NCBI RefSeq assembly: GCF_010183535.1
Contig: NC_071333.1
Location: 11,282,587-11,346,586 of the forward strand
Source: Caenorhabditis remanei
Lineage: Eukaryota > Nematoda > Chromadorea > Rhabditida > Rhabditidae
Reading direction: 5' to 3'
DNA length: 64,000 nucleotides
The first letter of the stretch is position 1. Each line of letters begins with the position of its first letter. Positions 11,068 to 22,729 of the stretch are shown in pieces. The translations under genes were made by a program, and so were the position numbers. The notes below the pieces were generated by a model. That model was given only the letters and a program-made list of their open reading frames with translations, had not been told where the DNA came from and ran no database searches.

Positions 11068-13629
11068 TTATTTCTTTGGAGGTCTTCCGGCAGATGGCGG
11101 GCGTTTCGAAGGAGTGGATGAACCGTTCGTTTTCTTCACAGGTGCACCTTTGGAAACACCAGCTGTTTTTGCTCCTTCTTTGTTGGTCAGACTATCGACC
11201 TGAGAATATAATTGTTGTCTCTGCGTGACATTTTTGATTTGTTACCTTTGAATTAGTACGCTCTCTATCCCAGAACTGACGCAAGTTCCTTCTCAGTATC
11301 TTCCCGCACACACTTCTCGGAATCTCAGAGATAAAGAATACGCCACCACGTAATTCTTTGAATGTCGCGATTTTTCCTGAAAGACAATAAATATTTCAAC
11401 TTATACAACATTTGGCTGATACCCGAAACGTATTGACGAACTTCTGCAGAAGCCAAAAGAGGATGTGCAGAGTTTTTGACCACAAAAGCAGCTGGCACCT
11501 CTCCAGTTACATGATCTTGTCTCCCAACAACTGCACAGTCATCAATTCCTGGATGAGCTCGGAGAACTAGTTCAACTTCTGACGGACAAATCTGTAATAA
11601 GCTGTCAATTGGGTGCAACAGTGTACTCCACAACAAACCAATGTTCCCTTGCACTTGATGATATCCTTGATTCTATCCAAGACATATATTCTTCCAACTT
11701 CATCATAGAATCCGGCGTCACCTAAAAGAATTATGCTTAAAACAAAATTATTTATGTTTTTATACCAGTTTTGACAAATCCGGTTGCGTCAAAAAGTTCT
11801 GATGTAGCCTTTGGATTTTTATAATAACAAGGCGCGACTTGTGGTCCCAACACAATTATTTGACCTGGTTGACGTGGTGGACACAATTGTTTTGTCTCCC
11901 AGTTCACCACTTTAAACAACATTCCTGGCAATGGATTACCAACAGACTCGATTTTGTCATCTTGATACGGAGACATTGTGCAGATTCCACCAAGTTCAGT
12001 CATTCCGAAAGCTGAAATAGTATATTTTATTAGAAACATTAATATTAATAAGATACATTGTCGGAAATCTTTGATATTTAATCGGCATTTCATCGTATTT
12101 GCAAGATTCGAATCAATTGGAGCACCCGCGCATAAAACGCTTCTCAAATGAGGTGCCTTGTAGTCATCAACCATTGCTTCAGTTGCCATCCAATGTACAA
12201 AAGCCGGAGTTATATGCATTACGTTTATCTGAATATAAGACGAAATTGACAATTCAGACGAGTATCCAAAAGTTACCTGATTACTGACAAGAGTGTCCAT
12301 CAAAAGTTTATTTGACTGTTTTGAGATAAGGTAAAGACTAGCGCCATTGATAAGTGCATAGTATGCAGAAACAACTCCAAAAATATGAGCGATTGAGAGA
12401 GGCAATAAGAAGCGCTCTTTCGCTTGAACTGGACCAAATAATGGTAAACTGATTTGTTGAATATTGATAATAAGAGAACGGTGGCTAAGCTCTGCTGCCT
12501 GAAAAAATATTATCTTTTGAGACAATGTGTAAACCAACTTTTGCGAGTCCTGTAGTTCCACTAGTGAACAGAATCAGCATTGGGTTTTGCCCAGAGAGTG
12601 GTTGAACCGGAGTTTGTACGTCATCTCCGTCTTGCCCTCCACTATCCACATCACCGTTCATCTCTTTCGATTGTCCAGAAATTTCCGAAACTGGTGACGT
12701 CAAATCCGAAATGTCTTCGGCTAGCACAGCTCCGAGGTTTCTGAAAATTGAGAGGATTCAGTAGTCTTCGAAATCACTAACATCTTAGCCAAAGATATTT
12801 CTTTCACGAGAGGAGGCCTGTAATAAATATTTTTAAAGCATGCAAAATATATTCTTCAAAAGTAAAAATTCTCACTTTTGTTTGACATCAATTGACCTGA
12901 AAATATACAACAACACATTTCAATTCATCACATTTATAATTCAAACCGTTTTCGTGCACTGTCCACATTAATTCTCTCGGCTGTCAATACATCTTCAATC
13001 TGTCGAACATGTTTTATTCTTCCTCCTCCTCTCATCTGAGCTTTTCTTCGGACGTCATCAGCTTTCTGCATAAATTGATTCTCAACAATCAGATGGGTGG
13101 CTTCTGATAGGTCAACAAGTGTCCAAATTTCATCTGAATTTTGTATAATGAGTGTTTTATCGTGTTAGAGAAAAACATTACCAACAGCACTCCAACCGTT
13201 AACAACCACAGCGGAGCATCCTATTATAGAACACGCAAGATGAACAAAAATTGCTTGACCAGTTGTTCCAGTTATGACTGCTACTCGACTATTAGATGTT
13301 ACCTAGAAATAAAACAAAGACTAGTTTCAAAAAATAAAAAATAACATTCTTCTTGTAGCTGCAACATCAATTCTTCACAAAGAATGATTTACCTGGAGCT
13401 CCTTGAGCCGTGTGGCACACATCTCACACCAGTTCCGAATTTCAGAATATCTCCATTGTTTTCCAGTGTCCACATCGACCTGAATTCCTAAATTTTCACA
13501 TATTCTCACTAAGAAACTTACAATAGCAAGGTTACTCCCATGTGCTGAAATTTTAGCAAAAAAGTAATCATGAAAAGATTGAGCAGTAGTTTTATCCCAG
13601 CTGATTTGAAATGGGTTTTGGATCTCCAT
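11068..13629 (-). CDS. mec-18: Acyl-CoA synthetase / luciferase-superfamily AMP-binding protein MEC-18
   Basis: Fourteen exons keep phase from the ATG at 13629 to TAA at 11068: 13522-13629, 13393-13479, 13182-13302, 12947-13133, 12876-12896, 12782-12817, 12539-12740, 12277-12498, 12057-12228, 11766-12011, 11639-11721, 11423-11591, 11246-11376 and 11068-11199 (638 residues). Superfamily motifs occur in order: the P-loop LFTSGTTGLAK (about 243-253), SFGMTELGG (about 386), TGDAGFYDEVGRIYVLDRIK (about 466) and GKILRRNLR with the catalytic lysine (about 576). Family members adenylate a carboxylate and load it onto CoA. C. elegans MEC-18 is needed for touch-neuron function, its substrate being unknown to me. 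An acidic/serine-rich stretch of about 35 residues sits just before the P-loop. The C-terminus ends in PPKK, not a peroxisomal SKL-type signal. Confidence 0.88.
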
Positions 13630-13838
13630 GCTTTTGTAGAGACAACCTTCTCCGAAGGCAACGCGAGGAATGAATACAAGAAGTGCAACGGCGTCAAGAT
13701 CTCCTGTTTCACATCACAAATGCATACCAGTGCAGAGGCGCCCAACCCATCGGATGACAAACATTTGCCATGTTTTACCATGCAATCTTGATACACTTGG
13801 TCAATGCTCTTCTTTTTTCTTTTTTTCCCGTTTTTGTG

Positions 13839-14159
13839 ATGTCAAGTAGGGCACGAGAACTAGTCGAGCGGATCGCTCAAATGGTAATTGTTGCCAAATG
13901 CAAGTGTGCATGGCAGAGGTATCATGCTTAGAAGCGAATATTTTCTAAATTAGACTCATGAATTTCAGATCGAAATCAATGACTCATGTCAATTGTCTTC
14001 GCATAGATACCTGGATTGTGGAAGAACTTATTGAAGCAGTGGCGTTAGCTAGAATGTATGTCATGAAAGTTTCAAGCAGAACAGATAATGTTTTTCAGTG
14101 AAAATGATTCATCGGACAATTCAGTAATGTACACGGAAAGTTTGGACAGTTTGAAGTAA
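13839..14159 (+). CDS. Small unrecognised protein, about 70 residues
   Basis: Three short exons join in frame: 13839-13903, 13969-14055 and 14099-14159, with introns of 65 and 43 bases. The second intron has textbook ends (GTATG and TTTTTCAG); the first donor is GTGTGC, which is weaker. The product begins MSSRARELVERIAQM, is predicted to be mostly helical (IVEELIEAVALARI) and ends in an acidic, serine-rich tail. If the first exon is not used, an acceptor at 13967-13968 lies ten bases before an in-frame ATG (13979) giving 45 residues. It is divergent from mec-18 (210 bases away) and its stop is 56 bases from the convergent TWK stop. I do not recognise the family. Confidence 0.5.
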
Positions 14160-14214
14160 TATGCTCATTAAAAATTAACCCGTTTTTTTCCTATCATAAT
14201 TGGACAATAAATGA

Positions 14215-17089
14215 TCATATTTCTGATTCTTTCTGTATCAAATATGGGACACATATTGCTTGATTTCTGGATGGTATCATTATCCGTTTGATTGCATTCC
14301 CATTTAATCGGACAAATCCACGTTCTCCAAGAACGGGACGATCATAACTTTTGTTTTGCACAATATAACCATCTTTCTCGGTGATATCGTCTGGGAGAAT
14401 CTGAAATTCCATTTTTTGCGTTTAAAAACAGGAATCTGAGTATCCCACTTTGATATTTGCTTCTTTGACGACTTTCGCCAAGTTCCCTGTCAATGGTTCA
14501 TACAGAACATTTTTGTGTTGATAGTTGAATTGCAGTAAGTAACTCATACCCAGTTCTCGGGCTTCTTTAGAACTCAGTACAGCTCCACGCACTGAAACGA
14601 AATTCCATTTTTCAGTGTTTAAGATTAAAGTTTACCTTGAACAAGTTTTCCTCCGGCTGTTTTGATAACTTCTATTCCAGTATGCTTAAGTAGGTGTTCT
14701 CCAGCTTGTAAACCACTGAAATCTCAGTTTACCAGCCGACATCAAATTTTTCACTTACGTCATAACTGCGCCTTTTGCATCTTCCATTTTTGTACCTAGG
14801 TAATGGATCTTGCGAATGTATTCGGTACCTGCCAGGTCAATACACATAGTTGCTCTGAAAACGTTATTCGTTATGATGAAACTTAAATTATCTTTCACAG
14901 AGCAAACAAAATTCACATTGTCACTGTTACCAGGCACAAAACATTCACTAAGTTTGTCACTAAATTTTCTATAAACCATTTCAAGATGGTAAAATGCAAC
15001 TCACAATGATAATCCAAAAATGATGTATGCCATTGTGAAAAACACATAGACTTGTTCATTCGGCACAATATCTCCAAAGCCAACAGTTGCCATTGTGATA
15101 AAACAAAAATAAAATGCTTCGAAATACTCCAAGTGCTCCCACGACTATAAAAATAGAGTGATTTTCGAAAATATTTGTCAGAACCTACTTGAAACAGAAA
15201 TCCTCCAATTGCAGTATAAGCAAGAAGTACCAAAAGAACCATGAATACAGGAATTCTCAATTCATCACCAGCAGAGTCTTCGGATTCAGAATCAATATCA
15301 TGGAGATTCATTGACCCTGCTTTCGAAGATCCCATAACTGAACTTGATCTTGATTGGGATTGTGATCGGTACTGGCTAGCAATCTTTTTTGATTGACGGC
15401 GGAGCTGAAATGGTTATGTTTCATCACAATGCACAACTTGATATGATTCTGTTGGTTAGTTCAGTTTCATTTTTTGTTTCATCAGAGTTGAAGTCCTGTT
15501 TTTGTTATTTTTGTGTGTTTAGTGCGCTCATACACAAAACATCCTTGCTCTAATATGCAAAGAAAGAATCTTTCCAAAAAAGTGAGAAGCGATGAGTTAG
15601 AAATGCATAAGAACGACAAGTTTGTGCTCTTTTTGTCACATTTGTCAACATCGAAATATGTTAGTTTGTGTAGAACTGAAAATATGGATGCGGAAGAAGA
15701 AGAATGAGAAATCCAAGGATAGAAAAAGAACTGAGAAGTAAACGGAGGGGTCTTACCGCGTGCGCAACACTACTTCTGCGTCTTGCTATCAACTGAAAAT
15801 GAGATTACGACTAATATAAAAATCCATTCAACATCCAAATGGGGATGCAATATATCATTCAATAACAGAAGCATTCAAAAACTCACCTTTCGTTTGAATC
15901 CACGATAGGACTTGTAGAGATAGCTCAGAAATTCAGATAAGAATTTTCCGATGTCGGCAATAGTGACAAGGAGTAGAGGGATTCCAAACAGTGCAAAAAT
16001 GATACATGCGACACGACCAGTTACAGTAATCGGCACTAAGTTTCCATATCCTAAAACAAAACATAAGGAAGTTGGAGATTATTACATTTTTTGTTTGCTT
16101 ATACTGAGACATACTGTCCTTTCAGTCAAAATTAAGGCGTAGTCCAACTACTAGATGACATCATGTCTACGATTTTACCGGAAAAGGTTTTTAAAAAAGG
16201 CGTTTCCTTGTACGTATATATCGAGTTCTCTGACCTTTTCATTGTTTCGATGGCATCATTGTAAAAACCGCAGAAACCACCCATAATTTTTTATCATTCT
16301 TTTTTTCGGTCAACAATAAAATCACCACATGTTTAATTTTGCTCATGTCCGACTCACCGATAGTAGTAATTACAGTAGCCGCGAAAAACATTGAATTTGG
16401 AAATGTCCACAGTACTTCATCCTCTCTTGTTTTATTTAGTAAGTGTTTTGCAGTAATGAACTGATTCCTATAAGCTTGAAACATATTTTTGACAAGTTGC
16501 TCGAAGTATTCTTGATTGATAGCGTTGAATGCTTCTCTGGATATCCGATTGTCAGAATCCTAAATGTTTTAAATTTAATTCATAGTTTTTATGTTGCAAT
16601 TATACCTGTGTGATATTCCATATATGATCCTGAAATTCATCACGTAGGCCAAGTATTGTTGTAAGCTCATGATTCCGAGTCTGAACTTTTTTTTGGTTAG
16701 TAATACTAATTATGAATCTTACCTCAAGTTCTTTAGGTGCTTCTAAGTATCTGAAGAGAAATGCACCAGCAATCAAATACAAGAATAGAAGAATCACTAG
16801 ACCAACGTGAGGTAGAATCCGTTTTGCATACTGAAACGGATTGATAAATATTTTTTTTTGATTCACTTGAAAACTTACAACAAAGAATTTTTTCTCCTTA
16901 GTTTCCACTTCAGTTTCATCGTCAGAGATAGGCGGTCCTGCAGTAGTCAAATCCATTTCCATCGGGATTTCATTGAGTGATGATATAGAACTGTCGGCAG
17001 AGCCCTGAATTTATCAAAATAATGAGTAAAGTAAGTACTCTATGAAAAGTTACCATGTCAAAAGTGTCGACCGCATTATGAGTGTACAT
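14215..17089 (-). CDS. Two-pore-domain (TWK/K2P) potassium channel subunit
   Basis: Thirteen exons in phase: 17054-17089, 16879-17004, 16723-16830, 16606-16680, 16358-16559, 15887-16050, 15757-15792, 15189-15404, 15005-15144, 14759-14854, 14636-14715, 14449-14591 and 14215-14400 (535 residues). It has the K2P plan: TM1 (about 62-85, LVILLFLYLIAGAFLF), a long extracellular cap, first pore TTIGYGN (about 180), TM2, a basic serine-rich loop of about 90 residues, TM3, second pore TVGFGD (about 340), TM4, and a cytoplasmic tail of about 160 residues. Such subunits dimerise to form background K+ channels at the plasma membrane. A 12-residue exon (15757-15792) adds ARRRSS to the loop and is frame-neutral. 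An in-frame stop directly precedes the ATG. I cannot say which twk gene it is; C. elegans has dozens. Confidence 0.88.
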
Positions 17090-18167
17090 TTATATAATAT
17101 CAGTTTGATAGAAATAGTTGTGGTTGAAATCCAGCAGTCGAGCTCTGTTGGACTCTTTTTTCTCGAGACACTCCAGCAAGTGGAGGGGAGGGGGGAGAAT
17201 AATGAACAACTGGTGGGTCTGAAGAAAATCACTACATTGTGAATTGGATGAGGAGAGCCGACGACGCGTATTACACTTTGGCTGTAATGATGGAACATGA
17301 CGTTTTTTGACACGTTATTGAGAAATGTTGATATATTTAAAATTAGTTTAAAAAAGCAGAGTAACTTATGTGAAATAGCTTAAGAACAAAAGTGAGCAGC
17401 AAGTATTTAAATTAAAAGTTGCAGCGTACCATTTCTAGATACTAGTAGTTTTTGTTTCCTTTACCATGAAACAAAATGCAAAATACAGAGTCTAGACAGG
17501 AAAATCGAAGGGTTTGTGGAATTTTGTTAAGATAACAAAATCTTGCGGTTTCGACTCATTGCCATTTCAACAGAAACTGTACGATTCTCTGCAAACCTTC
17601 AGAACACAGGTAGAGAATATGAGCTTTCACTGTTAGTTTCTCGTTATCAGTTTACTTTAGGAAAGTGATAATAGAATTCTTTAATCTGAGGAATTCTATT
17701 GTTATTATCAGCTCTTTTTTCCTGTTCTTCGGTTTCTGGAATATTCTAAATTTTTTCATGTTGATGGTCATTTTTATTTTTTTTTGCAGAGGTGTGTAAA
17801 ATATATTGATGGTACGTTGTTTCGTTGAACACTTTGTATGCATTACAGATAATTTTATCTTGCATTATTTTCATTTCATAAAGCATTGCAAAGGCGAAAC
17901 AATACGACACGTTTGTTTTGTTATCATTTTGCCAGCACCATCAACAATTCCATTTTTATCGGTTATAATTGTGGTCAGGAGATTCTCTTATTTCATAATT
18001 TTTGTTTCGTTTTCTGGAAGATAAATGTGTGACTAAATCGTAACGTCATCTATGATTACAAAAATTGGTCGTGACTCAATAGTCTGGTATGACTAGTATA
18101 AATACAGTAAAATTTCAGGTCAATTCTTGATTTTATTCATATCGTCTGATTTTCAGGTATCCTTTAG
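17090..18167. other. Intergenic between the TWK channel and ets-9
   Basis: Shared upstream region of two divergent genes. No ORF with supporting splice signals. TTTTCAG at about 18150-18156 lies 11 bases before the ets-9 ATG and is a likely trans-splice or leader acceptor. Confidence 0.55.
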
Positions 18168-20210
18168 ATGCAACCTCAAAAAAGTATAGAAGAGCAAGAA
18201 TCAACATCGACTAGGGAAAAAGAGGGCAGTCCACCACAGTTATCTTCGATTTTCGATCGTATGTCAACAACCTCTCACGCAGTCAATCGAGTGAGTTTCT
18301 TTTTGATGGTATTAACTTATTGGGGAATGCTCAACAACACTATTTTTGTGACCTTGTGTCGAAACAGTGTTTGGTTGATATTCAATTTCCTGTCCCTGAT
18401 ATGCACAACCCTTGTGACTGCACCGGAAATTGGTATTTTATATTCTCATAACACTTTCACTTTTGTCCATTATGACCTTTTGGGATTTTGAAAATTTTTC
18501 TGTAGTGGCTTCTGTAGTCAGTTTTTCGAATGAATAAAGACAAAAATCGCTTTTCACAAAATTTATTTTTGAAAACTTTCCTTCAAATTCCCGAAATGTC
18601 AGATCAGGCCAACAAACTTTTCAAAAAACTGGCTCATTCTCATTTTTAATAAAAACTGGTTCTAAAACCTGTCATTAGAATTGACACATGTCACCAGTCG
18701 ATTCGTGTAAATTGAGACTATAACCTTGTGGTTTTCTTATCAACCACAACCAGCAACTTTCTGTGTTTACAGCGAAGAATGACTCTTGTGACATTTCCAA
18801 TAATTTGTTTCACACGTTTTATACAACTTTCGGTACTATATTAGTTATTATTTATGAGCAATTTTCACAACTACAGTTTACTAGAACCGACTCCGGAACA
18901 AACTTTACAAAAATACTTCCTCAGAATTAGTCACGAAGACGCACATAGTAAATTTAACTATTTTTCTTGAGTCATTAATACATTTAATAAGTTAACACGC
19001 TTAGTAGTATGTAAAACTCTACATCGACAAACTATACTTTTTGGCAAATTTTTGAACCGTTTTGAGTTGTTTGGAAGCAAAATGAGTCACATTGATAAGA
19101 AGAACAGTTAATAAACTGAAGAATCATCGCTTAACTTTTTAACGTCACCATTTTGAAATTCTTCTCTCATTTCATTATCATCAGATCACAACCTCAAGGA
19201 CGGAGGAGACTGTTACCGAGCGTCCAACGACAGTTTTCGAAAGTTTACAAATGCTTACCCGAATGGCACCGCAACCAGAAGAGCATGTGAAGAGGAAAAA
19301 AGCAAGGATTCATTTTAATGAGGTGAGTTAACAGTTTGGAATTTGTACTAACAAAGTCTGAATATTCAGAGAGGCTTATATTCTGACAACTATGGGATTC
19401 CACAAACCCCAGAAGACACACGAAGCAGATGGAATCCACAACCTCAATTTCCGTTACCAGGCATGAACACGTTACCATTATTTTGTAAGTTACAAAAATC
19501 TAAACTTATCACAAAAATAACTCCAGCATATGTACCCAGTCCAGTGTTCCCACCAGCCGTTATAAATGAAGAGCCTATGACTGATGACGAACTGATTAAG
19601 AGTAAGATATTGCGTTTTGAAAGCCAAATATTTTTTAAACTTTAGTGAAAGGTCCTTCTCGTCTCATTGGATTCCTGGTGCACATCGCTATGAATGAAAG
19701 AGCAAGGCGAGCTCTTCGATGGACAGGCAACGGTTTGGAATTCGTTCTCGTGAATAAGGAGTTGGTAGCAAAGATGTGGGGAAATAGAAAACACAACACA
19801 AAGGTGTGTACCGTCTAGTTCTGGAAAGCCTGAATTCAGTATGACCTGCAATTATTACAATTTTCATTTTAGGATATGGACTATTATAAACTTTCACGGG
19901 CAATTCGAGAGAAATATGACAAGAAAAATACATCAAATTCAAAGGCAGGAAAACTTAAGAAAGGAACTAGTAAGTTTTTTGATTTTCAGAATACCCTGAT
20001 TCACAGCAACAATCTCTCAAAAATTCTTTTTTAGGGACATACTCTTATGTGTTTACGGAGAATGCCTACTCTGATCTTATCAACCAGACCGAGAAATCGA
20101 TTGAATTCATCACAAACTTTGCGATGCAAGTTGGGCACAAATACCTCGATAACTCAGACCTTAACAATTCTAACTCTCCACAGGCACCCAGTCCATTGAA
20201 TAGTGATTAG
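18168..20210 (+). CDS. ets-9: ETS-domain transcription factor
   Basis: Seven exons in phase: 18168-18290, 19185-19322, 19370-19484, 19527-19601, 19646-19803, 19873-19969 and 20035-20210 (293 residues). Residues of about 152-245 form an ETS DNA-binding domain: RLIGFLVHIA, then LRWTGNGLEFVLVN, VAKMWGNRKHNTKDMDYYKL and SRAIREKY. The two arginines of recognition helix 3 (R-A-I-R) are kept, but the usual LWxFL opening, the MNYxKLSRALRYYY core and the basic strand after it are altered. The N-terminal 150 residues are polar and proline-rich with no other domain. It should act in the nucleus at GGA(A/T) sites. The name rests on its position between the channel and cka-2, as in C. elegans, plus the ETS domain. 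Confidence 0.82.
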
Positions 20211-20900
20211 ACATTTGGGTCCTACGATTTTGATAAGAATATGTAGCAAATAATCTGAATAAGTTTAGTATCTTCATTTAAGAGAATACATTGAGAATCC
20301 CAACAAACTTAAATGAAGAAAACTCGGGTTAGTGACATTAGGCTTCCATGAAACGTTAATTCTTCTTTCTTTGTTACCTATTTTTGTACCATACTCTTTT
20401 TATTTGTCTCCCATTCGCATTTTGATGCCGTTTGAGGCTCATAATCAGTTTTTCTTCGGTGTATTTTTGTAACATTCCCAAAACATAACCAAGCTAGCAT
20501 TTCACAAAACTTGATGAACAGTACAATGTTGTCGAATAATAAAATTTATGCACGTTTTTCATATGTTTGTACAGTTGTATACCTCGCTCTTCTTTTTTTT
20601 GCCTCTTTTCAACTTTGAAAAGTTCTATTTTTATAAAAGAGTTATTCATCAATTGCGAATACGTCCTGTGTTGTTCCTTCCCGTTTTTCTTTTGTTTATC
20701 AGCTTGTTGTTTTGTTGGCAGACTCCAAAAGAAACAGCGACAACAGTGCTGAGTCAGTTTTGAAGACATTTCTGATGGTATTTATGGTAGAAAAACAAAA
20801 CAAAGTCCTTTTCTTCAATTTCTTATCAATTTGCAGTTATCACCTCATAGTGACTAGCAACTATGCATGATCGGAGTTGGTTTGAATTTTACGCCGGAAA
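20211..20900. other. Intercistronic region, ets-9 3' UTR and downstream acceptor
   Basis: Holds an AATAAA signal near 20539, a T-rich stretch around 20580-20620, and an acceptor TTTGCAG ending at 20836, 64 bases before the next gene's ATG. The gap from the poly(A) signal to the acceptor is about 300 bases, compatible with a two-gene operon. Confidence 0.45.
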
Positions 20901-21535
20901 ATGTCATTTGAGAAGAAACTGTAAGTAATGCATGTGATGATGTAAACAAGTGTTTTGAGTTCAGCTTATGAATGGTTGTGGTCGTTTCTGTTTAGGTTAT
21001 GTATGGATCCGGAAGCGTGTTCTATAATTACATTTATTGGTTTGTCACGTACATTACAACTAAAAGTGTTTTTTCTACTTTTTCAGGGGACGGATTACGA
21101 TTCAGGATACTTGATCTGAAAGCACTTGCATTTTTATATTATTACCCAAATGACCGTTTCATTTTCACTGATCAGGTACCTAGTAAACTCTTCAAATCTT
21201 CCAGCATAAAAAATATTTCAGGAAGTTATCAATCTATTTAAAAGCGCACTTGGACGGAATCAAGCAATTTGCAACTGTTGGGCAACGAGTAAACCACAAA
21301 CCACAAACAATGATAGCAGCGAATCAATTTATTTTCAGATAACGATGTTTATGATTTCACAAGTTTGCGAGACAACGAGATGATGATTTATTCAGGGATG
21401 AGTATGCAGCAGCTTCAGGATTACGCCTACTGCGTCAGTCCACAAGGAGAATATGACGATGGATTTTCTGATTGTGAATCTCTGATATCGCATTATGAAT
21501 TTGGAGTTAACAGAAACTTAATTGAACGAGAATGA
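20901..21535 (+). CDS. Unrecognised protein, 138 residues
   Basis: Five exons join in phase: 20901-20920, 20996-21039, 21087-21175, 21222-21288 and 21339-21535; TGA at 21533. Introns are 46-75 bases with good ends. The product starts MSFEKKLLCMDPEACSIITF and has a hydrophobic/aromatic core (LDLKALAFLYYYPNDRF), a cysteine-tryptophan patch (AICNCWA) and an acidic C-terminal third rich in tyrosine. No signal peptide, no clear membrane span and no motif that I know. AATAAA follows at about 21557. Same strand as ets-9 and close behind it. A short alternative first exon frame beginning MHDRSW gives a stop after splicing and was not used. Confidence 0.65.
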
Positions 21536-22729
21536 AGACAGTGTATTTGAAAATCAAATAAAGTTTCGTTAGATCAATCAGATGTACAAAATGATACTCA
21601 TGCCACTTTAGTTGATCGAAATGCTGACTGAATAAAAATTGTAGATTTATCTTGATAGCTTGCATTTTATATTGTTTCGAGTATGCTCCTGAACAAAAAC
21701 AGTTTTACTACGAAAACAAACTAACTTTCGATTTTTGCATACTCTTCTTTGAACGTTTCTGAATCTCACTCTAGAGATGTTCAAACTCTTCCTTTTTTCG
21801 AAAATCTGGTTATCTCTGAGGAGAAGAAAAAGACAAAATCCCAAGTTACTTGACGAAAGCGGACCAACAATGGAACAAGAAAAAACCAACGTCTCCGTTT
21901 TGTTGGTTCGAAGCGACTTGTCTCATTTTTCCAGAAGGCCTTCTTTCTCTATTTTTCTCTCGTTTCTCAAATAGAACACGTGATAGAAACCTATCTCTTT
22001 CTGGCTCAGTTTTCTTTTCTTTTCTTCCCTTTTTTGCTCATCTTTTCTGCATTTTTTTGTGCGCAATGTTTCTTGTTTCTTTTTCTTGACTTGTGAAAGA
22101 AATCATTTCGGTTTGAAAATTTCCTTCAACTAATTTTAAAAGTCGTTTAGTTTACCGGAGGAATTGACATTTAACTAAATCTGCTGAAACATTACAAGGT
22201 GATCAAAGATTCAGATTTTGAAACTTCATATTATTATCAGAAAATCCGGGGAAAAAACTCAGAGTTTACGTACGTAATCCAAATTAATTTTACTGAACAC
22301 CTAATGATCTCTGAAGTTTAAAAAAAAATAAAAAAGGTTGACTCGAAAAAACAAGTGAGTCTCTCTTCTCTCGAAAAATGACAAATTAACATGAGTATAT
22401 AAATAGTTGTACCGCTAGTGTTTGTCAAGTTGAAGAGCTCCTTCTCCTCTTCTCCGTGGTCGTTTTCTCACAGACTGCGAGCAAGACCCAATCTGATGAG
22501 TGTGAAAGAGAATCGAAGAGGCGCCAGGTGAAAGAGTCCAGCTACACAAGCCATCCTCACTTGCTGCACCAGCTCATAGCCACCAATTTCGTGTGAATCT
22601 CGCTGCCCTCTCTTTTGAAAACTTCTCCTCGGATTTTTTTGGCATTTCCCAAAAAAGAAATCCAAAGTGAGACAGCACCACTACTTCTCATATTACGTCA
22701 GCAGAATCTGATCATCTCTCAAACTAAAA
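21536..22729. other. Intergenic, promoter and leader of cka-2
   Basis: AT-rich then CT-rich sequence ending in the cka-2 leader. No supported gene. A TATATAAAT-like stretch near 22396-22405 could be a TATA element; the link to cka-2 is inference. Confidence 0.4.
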
